Program-made: the position numbers and the translations under genes
Assembly (NCBI GenBank): GCA_029946125.1
Contig: JAQSDX010000017.1
Span: forward strand, 1-58,291
Origin: Candidatus Methylobacter titanis
GTDB taxonomy: Bacteria > Pseudomonadota > Gammaproteobacteria > Methylococcales > Methylomonadaceae
DNA: 58,291 bases
Direction: 5' to 3'
The notes under the pieces: model-generated
What the model was told of the DNA's origin: nothing
Seen by the model: only the letters and a program-made list of their open reading frames with translations
Database searches by the model: none
Shown here: positions 20,019 to 28,659 of the stretch, piece by piece
How positions within the stretch are numbered: the first letter of the stretch is position 1
Layout of the letters: each line of letters starts with the position of its first letter

Positions 20019-20106
20019 GGATTAATTGTTCACTGATGAATAGTTAAGATGAAACGCCATAAAATAGCTTTCCGATAGCCGGCGGTTTTAAGTATAAATT
20101 TTACGA

Positions 20107-20112
20107 TATAAT
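20107..20112 (+). promoter_or_regulatory. Possible -10 box for the efpL-rlmG unit
   Basis: TATAAT lies 83 bases upstream of the efpL GTG start. No strong -35 is seen 16-18 bases before it. The position suits a leader of about 75 bases. The call rests on the -10 alone. Confidence 0.35.
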
Positions 20113-20194
20113 GGTGTCTGATAGTGGCTTAGCTCACTTAAACTATAAACCCTTGCTGCATGTTGTCGGCAAGTTTAATCGAGAAGAGGTTTGC

Positions 20195-20761
20195 GTGGCA
20201 AAAGCGAGTGATTTAAAAAGAGGCATGGTGGTTGAAATAAACGGCATACCGCATGCGGTTAAGCAGGTCGATGCGAAAAGTCCATCGTCCCGTGGCGCGT
20301 CAACTTTGTACAAGATTCGTTTTACCAATCTTAAGACCGGTCAAAAACTGGATGAGTCCTTAAAAGGGGATGATTTCTTTAAGGATGCCGATCTGGTGCG
20401 AGCCAAGGTGCAGTTTTCTTATATAGACGGGGATAATTATATCTTCATGGATATGGAAGATTATACCCAGTACACCTTGAGTAGTGCGGATCTGGAAGGC
20501 CAAATCGACTATTTGACCGAAGGGCTTGAAGGCATAGTGGCCTTGTTGATAGACGATGGTGTGCTGGGTATTGAATTGCCCAGTTCCGTGGTATTGGCGA
20601 TAGTGGAGACGGCTCCGGCCATTAAGGGGGCGACCGCGTCAGGGCGTACCAAAACGGCCAGACTGACCACCGGGTTGGAGGTTCAGGTGCCCGAATATCT
20701 GGAGCCTGAGGAATTGATTAAGATTAATACCGACAGCGGAAAATTCATGTCACGCGCTTAA
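20195..20761 (+). CDS. efpL: EF-P-like translation factor EfpL (YeiP)
   Basis: 188 residues from the GTG at 20195, which has AAGAGG five bases upstream; the reading frame is open further back but that part is not conserved. It has the three-domain EF-P fold. The domain I loop reads SPSSRGASTLYKIRF, like YeiP/EfpL, with an arginine at the tip; EF-P itself has a modified lysine in a PGKG-type loop. The C-terminal GLEVQVPEYLEPEELIKINT is the EF-P signature region. EfpL relieves ribosome stalling at proline-containing and some other motifs. The rlmG gene starts 5 bases after its stop. Confidence 0.93.
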   Translation: MAKASDLKRGMVVEINGIPHAVKQVDAKSPSSRGASTLYKIRFTNLKTGQKLDESLKGDDFFKDADLVRAKVQFSYIDGDNYIFMDMEDYTQYTLSSADLEGQIDYLTEGLEGIVALLIDDGVLGIELPSSVVLAIVETAPAIKGATASGRTKTARLTTGLEVQVPEYLEPEELIKINTDSGKFMSRA

Positions 20762-20766
20762 CCGTC

Positions 20767-21906
20767 ATGTCTAATCGTTTAAGCGTTGCTCAAGGTGAAT
20801 TTGAACTCAACCGGTTGCCAAAACGGCCGCGAGAGTTGCTGCGCGCCTGGGATGCGGCAGACGAATATCTGCTTAACACGCTGGCAGAAGAACTGAATCT
20901 GCCTGCTGCTGCACGGGTTTTGATCGTGAATGATGGTTTTGGCGCGTTGGCTGTGGCGTTGAATGCTTTCCGACCTGATGCGATATCGGATTCCTATTTG
21001 TCTCAGCAGGCAACGCGGCTTAATTTGGCCGCAAATAACTTGCCTGAGCAAAGCGTCAGTTTGCAAAATAGTCTTGAGCCGTTGGAGGGTGTCTTTGATC
21101 TGGTATTGATTAAGGTACCGAAGACGCTGGCATTATTGGAAGACCAGTTGATACGCTTGCATCCGCATTTAACACCATCAACCCAGATCATTGTAGCGGG
21201 CATGATCAAAACCCTGCCGCCTTCAGTTTGGAAGTTACTGGAGCGTTTGCTTGGACCGACGACGACCTCGCTGGCAAGAAAGAAGGCGAGGCTGATTTTT
21301 GCATCCCTTGATACCGGACTGATTGTGCCGCCTAGTCCCTATCCGGTCAGCTATCGGCTTGAAAACACCGATTACCTGATTAGTAACCACGCCAACGTGT
21401 TTTCGCGAGACAGTCTCGATATAGGGACGCGCTTTTTTCTTCAGCATCTCCCTTCTCGGCAGGATGCCTGCGACATTATCGATTTGGGCTGCGGTAACGG
21501 CTTGGTTGGTTTAATCGCTGCCGAACGCAATCCAGAGGCGACCCTGTGCTTTGTCGACGAGTCTTTTATGGCTGTGGCATCGGCCAGGGACAATTTTTAT
21601 CGTGTATTTAAAGAGCAGCGCGCGGCGATTTTTTGCGTTGGTGATGGCTTGATGGAGCGTGAGTCCGAGTCGGCCGACCTGATTCTTTGTAATCCGCCGT
21701 TTCATCAGCAAAATACGGTAGGCGATCAGATTGCAATCAGCTTATTTAAACAGTCGCACAGGGTATTGCGTAAAGGCGGCGAATTATGGGTGATCGGCAA
21801 TCGGCATCTGGATTATCACAGCTACCTTAATCGTCTTTTTGGCGCGCATTCGGTCGTTGCAACCAATTCCAAATTCGTTATCGTGAAGACGGTGTTGATG
21901 GGGTAA
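20767..21906 (+). CDS. rlmG: 23S rRNA (guanine(1835)-N2)-methyltransferase
   Basis: 379 residues, the usual RlmG length. An N-terminal degenerate methyltransferase-like domain is followed by the catalytic domain with DLGCGNGLVGLIA (S-adenosylmethionine binding) and ILCNPPFH (catalytic NPPF). It modifies G1835 of the large subunit rRNA. Forming a tight pair with efpL, it adds a second translation-related function to this unit. Confidence 0.93.
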   Translation: MSNRLSVAQGEFELNRLPKRPRELLRAWDAADEYLLNTLAEELNLPAAARVLIVNDGFGALAVALNAFRPDAISDSYLSQQATRLNLAANNLPEQSVSLQNSLEPLEGVFDLVLIKVPKTLALLEDQLIRLHPHLTPSTQIIVAGMIKTLPPSVWKLLERLLGPTTTSLARKKARLIFASLDTGLIVPPSPYPVSYRLENTDYLISNHANVFSRDSLDIGTRFFLQHLPSRQDACDIIDLGCGNGLVGLIAAERNPEATLCFVDESFMAVASARDNFYRVFKEQRAAIFCVGDGLMERESESADLILCNPPFHQQNTVGDQIAISLFKQSHRVLRKGGELWVIGNRHLDYHSYLNRLFGAHSVVATNSKFVIVKTVLMG

Positions 21907-21933
21907 CTTGCAAAATCGGCGCAAAATTTAGGC

Positions 21934-21969
21934 AAAAAAAACTCCCGGTGCTAATACAAGCGCCGGGAG
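21934..21969 (-). terminator. Rho-independent terminator for the small minus-strand gene
   Basis: An 11-bp stem (21942-21952 with 21959-21969, one G-T pair) encloses a 6-base loop. On the minus strand it is followed directly by a run of eight T residues (21941-21934). It therefore ends transcription of the 50-residue membrane protein gene at 22026-22178. On the plus strand no T-run follows, so it serves rlmG poorly. Confidence 0.85.
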
Positions 21970-22025
21970 AAAGGTCAAACAGGAGAGAGTCTGCTTGAGG
22001 TAGGATATCAAGAGGTGGTAAAAAC

Positions 22026-22178
22026 TTAGTTGCGCAACCTGGGACTTAACAACATATTGCTAAATAGGGCGGCCGATCCGAACATAATCGTTGAAACAAT
22101 GAATTCGCCGGAAATAAAGCCTAAAATACCAACGAAAAACATGAGTCCTATTAGTATATCTCTTTTAAAATCAGTCAT
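22026..22178 (-). CDS. Small 50-residue membrane protein
   Basis: The minus strand encodes MTDFKRDILIGLMFFVGILG and continues to a TAA at 22026, 50 residues in all. It has an excellent ribosome binding site (AAAGGAGC) 6 bases before the ATG and its own terminator at 21934-21969. Two hydrophobic stretches (about 8-23 and 27-44) predict a hairpin of two membrane helices, with charged ends (DFKRD and PRLRN). I do not recognise a family. The signal and terminator make it much more convincing than an overlapping plus-strand frame. Confidence 0.75.
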   Translation of the reverse strand: MTDFKRDILIGLMFFVGILGFISGEFIVSTIMFGSAALFSNMLLSPRLRN

Positions 22179-22378
22179 TTTAAAGCTCCTTTGCTATTTT
22201 ATGGGAAGGAATTAATTAGTGTTAGCTATACTATACATATGCACTTATTCGTTGACAATGCCTGTAATTATTGATTAATAATTTCTTGATTATATATAAT
22301 TGGTTTTTAGACGCGGTTTATTTCATCGCGAGTATTTGTCGTGATCTTCCTATAAGTTTTAAATGGTAATGTACTGTT

Positions 22379-24577
22379 TTGCAGTCATTGGCTTTGGATA
22401 ATAGCAAGTACGACTTCCTGTTTTCACTAGAAAACAACCCAAACGAGTTAATTAAGCTTTGTGATGACAAAGCGCGAGACGAGGATATGCAAAAAGAATA
22501 CCAGTTAAGTCCGGGGAATCCTTACCCTTCGGGCTCCAGAGCTAAAAACAAGGGTGTCAATTTCTCCATTTTTAGTCGCTATGCGACGCATGTGGAACTG
22601 TTGCTTTTTGATACGTCAGACTGCGATGAACCCTTTCAAACCATCGTGTTGCAGGAAGAAATTAACCGAACTTTTTTTTCCTGGCATGTTTATGTGGCCG
22701 AATTGCCGACGGGCATATGGTATGCGTGGCGCATGGACGGGCCTAATCAAGTCCGTGAAGCGGGATTGCATTTTGATAAAGACAAGCAATTGATCGACCC
22801 TTGGGCGCGCGCAGTCAGTGATAAGCGTTGGAGTCGCAAGGCGGCGTGTATGCCGGGTGACAATAAACTTACCGCCATGCGTTGCGTTGTCACTGACGAT
22901 CGTTATGACTGGGAAGGCGATGTGCCGCTACGCATTCGCAGCGAAAGGGCTATTGTTTACGAACTCCATGTAGGCGGTTTTACCCGACATTCCTCTTCAA
23001 AAGTGGATCATCCGGGTACTTTTTCCGGCTTGATTGAAAAAATTCCTTACCTGAAAGCACTCGGCATTACTCACGTTGAACTATTGCCGGTGATGGCTTT
23101 CGATGAGCAGGATGTTCCTAAGAACACCGCCGATATGGGGCTGAAGAATTACTGGGGTTACAGTACCCACAGTTTTTTTAGTCCGCATCCAGGTTACTGT
23201 GTCACCCCGGAACAAGGCACTCATGTACAGGAGTTTCGCGATCTGGTCAAAGCGCTGCACCAGGCCGGCATCGGCGTTATTATGGATGTGGTGTTTAACC
23301 ATACTGCAGAGGCGGGTGCCGATGGCCCGATTATAAATTTCAGGGGCATAGGCGATGATATTTTTTATCATCATGATGCGAATAATAAGAGCATTCTTCA
23401 TGATTATACCGGCTGTGGCAACACGGTAAACGCCAATCATCCCCTGGTAGCCAACTTTATTATTAAGTGCCTGGAATATTGGGTCAGGGAAATGCATGTC
23501 GATGGTTTTCGCTTTGATCTGGCCAGCGCTTTAGCCCGAGGGGAGGGAGGTAAAGTTCTGCACGATCCGCCTTTGCTGTGGGGTATCGAGCTTTCAGCGC
23601 GGCTGGCCAAAACCAAATTGATTGCCGAAGCCTGGGATGCGGTAGGGTTGTATCAGGTTGGCAGTTTTCCCGGTTATCGCTGGGCTGAATGGAACGGTAG
23701 ATACCGGGACGTTATCCGGCGCTTTGTACGCGGCGATAATGGCTTGATCAACGAGCTGGCAACCCGCCTTTGCGGCAGTAACGATCTGTATGAACACAAA
23801 GGCCGACTGCCTATTAACAGCATTAATTTTGTCACCTGTCATGACGGCTTTACCTTGTACGATTTGTTCAGTTACAACGAAAAACATAATGAGGCTAACG
23901 GCGAAAATAATCAGGATGGCTGTAATAATAGTTTAAGTTTTAATTATGGCATTGAGGGTGAAACCGAAGACGCAAGTATTTTGGCATTGCGTAGAAAACA
24001 GGCGAAAAATGTTTTTGCTATGTTGCTACTCAGTCATGGCGTTCCGATGTTACTGGCGGGCGACGAGTTATTAAACAGCCAGGGAGGAAATAATAATTGT
24101 TACTGTCAGGATAATGAATTGTCCTGGATAGATTGGAGTATGACGGAAAAAAATGCCGATATGCTGCGCTTTGTTCAACTGATGATAGCGTTGCGCAAAA
24201 GACATCCAGCCATCATGCGGCGGCGTTTTTTGACCGGTAAACCTGTTAATGGCCGGGGCATGGCCGAAATTCAATGGCATGGCACCGAACTTAACAAGCC
24301 GCTTTGGGATGATCCGGAAGCCAGGGTTCTGGCTTTTACCTTGGCAGGTGTGGAAAGTAACGAAGCCGACCTGCATGTCGTGATGAATATGTCAGGTCAA
24401 CAAGTGACCATTGAATTGCCGGTCATTGCCGGTCGCTTATGGTGTCTGTCTTTGGATACATCGTTGCAGGCACCGCAAGATATCGTGGACTCGCAACAGC
24501 AGAAAGCAATGGATGAAAATTGTTATCAGTTAAATACTCGCACTATCGTGGTCTTTGAAAATCGCATTGTTGAATAG
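22379..24577 (+). CDS. glgX: Glycogen debranching enzyme GlgX (GH13)
   Basis: 732 residues from the TTG at 22379; an ATG at 22487 just before the conserved part (PGNPYPSGSRAKNKGVNFSIF) is an alternative start, and neither has a strong ribosome binding site. An N-terminal CBM48 domain is followed by the GH13 barrel: MDVVFNHT, nucleophile D380 in FRFDLASAL, acid/base E417 in LIAEAWDA, and FVTCHDGFTLYDLFSYNEKH. The enzyme removes alpha-1,6 branches left by glycogen phosphorylase. It is separated from the main glycogen genes by about 5.4 kb and followed by its own terminator. Confidence 0.95.
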   Translation: MQSLALDNSKYDFLFSLENNPNELIKLCDDKARDEDMQKEYQLSPGNPYPSGSRAKNKGVNFSIFSRYATHVELLLFDTSDCDEPFQTIVLQEEINRTFFSWHVYVAELPTGIWYAWRMDGPNQVREAGLHFDKDKQLIDPWARAVSDKRWSRKAACMPGDNKLTAMRCVVTDDRYDWEGDVPLRIRSERAIVYELHVGGFTRHSSSKVDHPGTFSGLIEKIPYLKALGITHVELLPVMAFDEQDVPKNTADMGLKNYWGYSTHSFFSPHPGYCVTPEQGTHVQEFRDLVKALHQAGIGVIMDVVFNHTAEAGADGPIINFRGIGDDIFYHHDANNKSILHDYTGCGNTVNANHPLVANFIIKCLEYWVREMHVDGFRFDLASALARGEGGKVLHDPPLLWGIELSARLAKTKLIAEAWDAVGLYQVGSFPGYRWAEWNGRYRDVIRRFVRGDNGLINELATRLCGSNDLYEHKGRLPINSINFVTCHDGFTLYDLFSYNEKHNEANGENNQDGCNNSLSFNYGIEGETEDASILALRRKQAKNVFAMLLLSHGVPMLLAGDELLNSQGGNNNCYCQDNELSWIDWSMTEKNADMLRFVQLMIALRKRHPAIMRRRFLTGKPVNGRGMAEIQWHGTELNKPLWDDPEARVLAFTLAGVESNEADLHVVMNMSGQQVTIELPVIAGRLWCLSLDTSLQAPQDIVDSQQQKAMDENCYQLNTRTIVVFENRIVE

Positions 24578-24593
24578 GGTGTAATTGGCGGGT

Positions 24594-24625
24594 AAGAGGC
24601 TCTTTTGGCGAGCCTCTTTATTTCT
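24594..24625 (+). terminator. Rho-independent terminator after glgX
   Basis: The stem AAGAGGCT/AGCCTCTT (24594-24601 with 24611-24618) has a 9-base loop and is followed by the T-rich TATTTCTT. It starts 17 bases after the glgX stop and lies before the convergent uspA gene. Confidence 0.75.
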
Positions 24626-24631
24626 TCAGTT

Positions 24632-25501
24632 TTACCGCAGTAACAGCAACGGCTTTTGGGTGTGCATCAGCATCTTGGCAGTAAAGCTGCCCAGCAATAG
24701 ATCATGAATGCGGGCGTGGCTAAACGCGCCCATCACGGTCAGATCAATAGCGTGTTTGTCCTGATATTCACAAAGCGCTTGATCGGGCTTGCCGGGTAAT
24801 ATTTTAGTGATCACTTCAATGCCGCCCGCCTTTGTCAGTTTACTGGCGGCCGCTTCAAGCAACGACTCTATTGCTGTATTGTCTTTACTGACGTAGACCA
24901 GATGACAGGTCAGGCCTTTATAAAGCGGACTGGCAGCGACCATGTCGACCGCTTTTTCTGCCGCTTTGCTGCCGTCATAGGCGATCATGATGCGTTGCGG
25001 TGCTTTGAAAGTGTCGTTGACTACCAGAACAGGCTTATGCAATGAGCGAATGATAGACTCAAGTTTTGCACCTATCTGGTCAGGCTGGTTTTCGTGAACT
25101 TTTCCGCGCACACCGATGACCAGGACCCGGATGCTGTCTTCAAGTTCTATCAGCGACTCAACCAGACTACCGTGGCGCTGATTAGTGATGGGGTCAGCGA
25201 TGCCTGCTTGTATAACGCGCTCTTTGGCCGCTTGTAACAGTAACTTGCCTTGCTTCAGCCGCAACTTGCTGCGTTGTTGCTCAACGTTGGTTATTTCTTC
25301 CAGTAGATGATCCTGACTGTCCAGGCCGATGTTACCGGACAAGTCCGATAGTGCGGCGGTCTCAGGATGATGATCGATCGTATGCAACAGTTTTAACGGT
25401 GCATCGACCCGTTGCGCTATCCAGGCGGCGTAATCGCAAACTGCTTCGCTGAGTACCGAACCATCAATGCACGCCAGTACCAAATTTGTAGTAATGTTCA
25501 T
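24632..25501 (-). CDS. Universal stress protein with two UspA domains
   Basis: 289 residues made of two tandem UspA folds (about 1-145 and 150-289). The first begins NLVLACIDGSVLSEAV and the second RIMIAYDGSKAAEKAV. The second ends with GSFTAKMLMHTQKPLLLLR, near the GxxxxG-GS ATP-binding motif. The gene start overlaps the stop of the SulP transporter gene (TAATG), so the two are translationally coupled. UspA proteins are often fused to or paired with SulP transporters, so this one may regulate that transporter. Confidence 0.9.
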   Translation of the reverse strand: MNITTNLVLACIDGSVLSEAVCDYAAWIAQRVDAPLKLLHTIDHHPETAALSDLSGNIGLDSQDHLLEEITNVEQQRSKLRLKQGKLLLQAAKERVIQAGIADPITNQRHGSLVESLIELEDSIRVLVIGVRGKVHENQPDQIGAKLESIIRSLHKPVLVVNDTFKAPQRIMIAYDGSKAAEKAVDMVAASPLYKGLTCHLVYVSKDNTAIESLLEAAASKLTKAGGIEVITKILPGKPDQALCEYQDKHAIDLTVMGAFSHARIHDLLLGSFTAKMLMHTQKPLLLLR

Positions 25502-26994
25502 TAGTGACCTCCCATGATTTTTTCAATTTCTTCCGGTTTATCGTGTATGCCGAAACGATCGACAATCGTCGCGCTGGCTTCGTTCAAGCCGATTAATTCC
25601 ACCTCGGCGCCTTCTCGCCTGAACTTTATCACGACCTTATCCAAGGCGGTCACCGAGGATATATCCCAGAAATGCGCGCGATGCAGGTCTATCACGACCT
25701 TTTCAACCGCCTCTTTAAAGTCAAAGGCAACGGCAAGTTTGTCTGCCGAATTAAAGAAGACTTGCCCGATAACATGATAAGTTCGCGTGTTGTTGTCTTC
25801 ATCCAAGGTTGACTCGACATACATAAAATGACCGATTTTATTGGCGAAGAACAACGATGCCAGTAACACCCCCGTCACTACACCAAATGCCAGATTATGT
25901 GTCCAGACAACGACGACGACCGTCGCCACCATAACAACATTGGTGGATAACGGATGCTCTTTCAATTTAACGATAGAATTCCAACTAAAGGTACCGATCG
26001 AGACCATGATCATGACCGCCACCAATGCAGCCATCGGAATTTTAGACAGCCACTCGCCCAGAAATACCACCATGATCAGCAGGAACACACCCGCGCATAG
26101 CGTAGATAAACGTCCACGGCCACCGGATTTTATATTGATAATCGACTGTCCGATCATCGCGCAACCCGCCATGCCACCTAGAAGACCAGAGCCGATATTG
26201 GCCAGGCCCTGGCCTTTGCATTCGCGATTTTTATCGCTGGTCGTATCGGTCAGATCATCGACGATGGTTGCAGTCATCAGCGATTCCAGCATACCCACCA
26301 CGGCCAGTCCGGCCGAATAAGGAAAAATGATCTGCAAGGTTTCGACGGTCAACGGCACTTCGGGCCAGAGGAATATCGGCAAGGTATCCGGTAGTTGTCC
26401 CATATCGCCGACGGTGCGGATGTCCAGATTCAAATAGATGGCAATACCGGTTAAGGCCACAATACAAACCAGCGGCGAGGGCAGGGATTTGCCGATAAAG
26501 GGAATGTACGGAAATAGATAAATAATCGCCAGTCCGCCTGCCGTCATCGCATAGACATGCCAGGTGACGTGAGTCAGTTCAGGCACTTGCGCCATAAAGA
26601 TCAATATCGCCAGCGCATTGACAAAACCGGTGACTACCGAGCGGGAAACAAAACGCATCAAACCGCCGAGTTTCAGGTAACCGGAAATGATTTGTAGTAC
26701 ACCGGTTAACACCGTTGCCGCTAATAAATACTGTAGTCCGTGGTCCTTGACTAAGGTCACCATCAGTAACGCCATGGCGCCGGTCGCCGCTGAAATCATG
26801 CCCGGCCTTCCGCCGACAATAGCCGTTATCACCGCAATACAGAAGGACGCATAAAGCCCGACTTTGGGGTCGACACCGGCGATGATAGAAAAGGCGATGG
26901 CCTCCGGGATCAACGCCAGCGCGACGACGATGCCGGCCAGCGCATCGCCACGGATGTTGCCGAACCAGTCCTGTTTTTTTGAGAGTAAAAGCAT
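25501..26994 (-). CDS. SulP-family anion transporter with STAS domain
   Basis: 497 residues. The membrane part (about 12-395, 10-14 spans) opens with [20 protein letters not shown], the SulP signature, and is followed by a C-terminal STAS domain (about 400-490, with [19 protein letters not shown]). The family carries sulfate, bicarbonate or dicarboxylates in the inner membrane; bicarbonate or sulfate is most likely, but sequence alone does not decide. It is preceded by a ribosome binding site (CAGGA). It lies in an apparent minus-strand unit with marR, two small ORFs and uspA. Confidence 0.92.
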   Translation of the reverse strand: MLLLSKKQDWFGNIRGDALAGIVVALALIPEAIAFSIIAGVDPKVGLYASFCIAVITAIVGGRPGMISAATGAMALLMVTLVKDHGLQYLLAATVLTGVLQIISGYLKLGGLMRFVSRSVVTGFVNALAILIFMAQVPELTHVTWHVYAMTAGGLAIIYLFPYIPFIGKSLPSPLVCIVALTGIAIYLNLDIRTVGDMGQLPDTLPIFLWPEVPLTVETLQIIFPYSAGLAVVGMLESLMTATIVDDLTDTTSDKNRECKGQGLANIGSGLLGGMAGCAMIGQSIINIKSGGRGRLSTLCAGVFLLIMVVFLGEWLSKIPMAALVAVMIMVSIGTFSWNSIVKLKEHPLSTNVVMVATVVVVVWTHNLAFGVVTGVLLASLFFANKIGHFMYVESTLDEDNNTRTYHVIGQVFFNSADKLAVAFDFKEAVEKVVIDLHRAHFWDISSVTALDKVVIKFRREGAEVELIGLNEASATIVDRFGIHDKPEEIEKIMGGH

Positions 26995-27120
26995 AGTTAT
27001 CCTGATAAATTAAAAAAAGGCTATGCCGGAACACAGCCAGGGAGCATAAAAAGTTATTCAAAGGGGAAGGAATACTAAGGCGGCTTTGTTTGAGCGGCTT
27101 TGACAGTCATTGATCATCCT

Positions 27121-27435
27121 TTAGAGAAAAAACCAAAATAGAAGCCAGAAAAGACCGATCCCATAAGCGATGATTAATTTCCATTTACGCCCAACCGGCA
27201 ACGTTCGCCAATAGAAAGATTGACGCTTGGTATATCGTAACCAGACAGCTCTGCTATTTCTTCGTCAGCAGCGATATAAGCGCGGCCATACTTTGTATGG
27301 TGGATATAGCCCGAGTACCAGCAAAATCAAAATCATGCTGATGATGAGGATTTCGCTTTCGTGGTGAGTCGTGGGCAAGGTGTGCTCCAGGATTTCTTCA
27401 ATGAATCTTTCGATAACCTCGAAAAGCAGATGCAT
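27121..27435 (-). pseudogene. Small membrane protein gene interrupted by an in-frame TGA (or a 56-residue protein)
   Basis: From ATG 27435 the minus strand encodes MHLLFEVIERFIEEILEHT, a histidine-containing stretch and a hydrophobic segment (ILIISMILILLVLGLY), then stops at TGA 27267-27265 after 56 residues. The same frame continues for 47 codons to TAA 27123-27121 with a coding-like, basic and then hydrophobic sequence ending LFWLLFWFFL. Read through, this would be a 103-residue protein with two membrane helices. It may be a gene with a nonsense mutation, or a genuine 56-residue protein. The family is not recognised. It lies between marR and the SulP gene on the same strand. Confidence 0.45.
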
Positions 27436-27468
27436 TCATTCAAAAATAAAATGCAGTGTTCCGAGTAT

Positions 27469-27642
27469 TCAATCGAGAAGATCATCAGACAAGGTAATGA
27501 TAAGCAATAAAATTACGAACTGTTTGCCGACTCGGGTCAGCATTTGCCGGTCGGTTTCATTAGCCTGTCCGCAGCACAATCCGCCGTCAATCAGCTCTTT
27601 GAATAGACGGGTTATCAGCTTAGGTTTATGCAAACTTTTCAC
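27469..27642 (-). CDS. Possible 57-residue small membrane protein
   Basis: From GTG 27642 the frame encodes MKSLHKPKLITRLFKELIDG, then a CC pair, a charged stretch and a hydrophobic segment (QFVILLLIITL), ending at TGA 27471-27469. The start is 16 bases after the marR stop. The ribosome binding site is weak (GGA). The order marR, this ORF, the 27121-27435 ORF, SulP, uspA on one strand suggests a single unit. No family recognised. Confidence 0.4.
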   Translation of the reverse strand: MKSLHKPKLITRLFKELIDGGLCCGQANETDRQMLTRVGKQFVILLLIITLSDDLLD

Positions 27643-27658
27643 TATCCAATTTCATTAA

Positions 27659-28081
27659 TCAGATAGTTTCACTCATGCTGGTTTTAATGCGCTCCAGCAG
27701 CGAGGTCATCTGTTCTTGTTCTTGCGGCGTTAAGGTTTTAAGCACCTCCGCTTCCACTGCATCGGCGATTTCCCAGAGTTCCTGCATGACGGCGTGCGCC
27801 TTGGGCATGAGTTCCAGACGATAAGCGCGCCGGTCCTCACTGTCCTTATTGCGTCGAACCAGTCCCGCCTCTTCCAGCAAGTCGATCTGCCTTACCAGCG
27901 TAATCGGCTTGATTTCGAGGATGTCGGCCAGATCAATTTGGCGGCAGTTTTCGTTGTTGGACAGATGTACCAAAGCTCGCCATTGGGCATGAGTCAAGCC
28001 GATATTTTCCGCTTCCTTGTTAAAGCGCTGACGAATGACGTGGCTGATTTCGTAACTTAAAAAACCGAATTTAGAATGCAT
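27659..28081 (-). CDS. MarR-family transcriptional regulator
   Basis: 140 residues with the MarR winged helix-turn-helix: THAQWRALVHLSNNENCRQIDLADIL followed by the wing DSEDRRAYRLELM, where the D-x-R-x-x-R pattern is diagnostic. It dimerises and usually represses neighbouring genes until a small ligand binds. It is the first gene of the minus-strand unit that leads to the SulP transporter and UspA protein, so those are plausible targets. The ligand is unknown. Confidence 0.92.
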   Translation of the reverse strand: MHSKFGFLSYEISHVIRQRFNKEAENIGLTHAQWRALVHLSNNENCRQIDLADILEIKPITLVRQIDLLEEAGLVRRNKDSEDRRAYRLELMPKAHAVMQELWEIADAVEAEVLKTLTPQEQEQMTSLLERIKTSMSETI

Positions 28082-28173
28082 AAGAAAAATATAATAAGCA
28101 AAAGGTATAGTATCAATATTTTTGCATTTATCCTAATCAGAAGAATGCTGCAAGCTGGATTCACCGCTAGTAT

Positions 28174-28289
28174 TTAGTCAACTTAGAAATGACCGATGCC
28201 TGTAACTGTGGGGGCGGCTTTAGCCGCCCAGTGGCGACTGAAGTCGCCCCCACATCCAGTTGCTTGACTGTCAGAATAAAGTTGACTGA
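28174..28289. repeat. MITE-like element with inner hairpin
   Basis: The outer ends TAGTCAACTT (28174-28183) and AAGTTGACTG (28279-28288) are inverted repeats. Inside, at about 28208-28254, GTGGGGGCGGCTTTAGCCGCC and GGCGACTGAAGTCGCCCCCAC form a strong compound hairpin. The nested symmetry over about 115 bases and the absence of coding sequence fit a non-autonomous mobile element. Confidence 0.65.
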
Positions 28290-28311
28290 GTACCAGGGCA
28301 ATCCTCCTATG

Positions 28312-28503
28312 CTAGATCACATTCACCTGAATCAATTTTTTCCACTCATGGTCATCAATTAGCCCTTGGTGATAATAATCGGCGAAATCCCGGAAAAACG
28401 GGCAGTACTCAGGCGCGCCAAAATTATGCGTGACTGTCGCCAATTGTACGTAGGTCAGAACGAACGGCCGGGCTGCCCAATACTTAGTTAACGTCCCGGT
28501 TTA
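28312..28503 (-). pseudogene. C-terminal coding relic
   Basis: An open minus-strand frame of about 60 codons ends at TAG 28314-28312. It reads as ordinary protein (for example KYWAARPFVLTYVQLATVTH, then APEYCPFFRDFADYYHQGL), but has no start codon context or ribosome binding site and is closed upstream by an in-frame TAA. It looks like the 3' remnant of a lost gene. I do not recognise the family. Confidence 0.35.
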
Positions 28504-28659
28504 AGTCAGAAGCCGTGAATCCGCAATAACATGCGATAACCCACCCGTCAAAAAACGCAGCGATTATACTGTGCTAATTTCACGGCAAAAGCCCAAAAAG
28601 CACCCAAGAAACCAAACCGGTAGAATGTCAGGCCAAATTCACAGGAGGAATTATTATTT

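Larger units (their letters stand above)
28082..28659. other. Intergenic region with repeat element and a coding relic
   Basis: The region separates marR (minus) from the potassium channel (plus). It contains a MITE-like inverted repeat element at 28174-28289 and a short remnant of a minus-strand coding sequence at 28312-28503, both listed separately. Just before 28660 there is a strong ribosome binding site (CAGGAGG) for the channel gene. I see no RNA gene. Confidence 0.6.

Noticed and set aside
20195-20761. Canonical elongation factor P
   Set aside because: The domain I loop lacks the PGKG-type sequence and matches YeiP/EfpL.
22030-22215. Plus-strand 61-codon frame after rlmG
   Set aside because: The minus-strand 50-residue gene in the same place has a strong ribosome site and terminator; the plus frame has neither.
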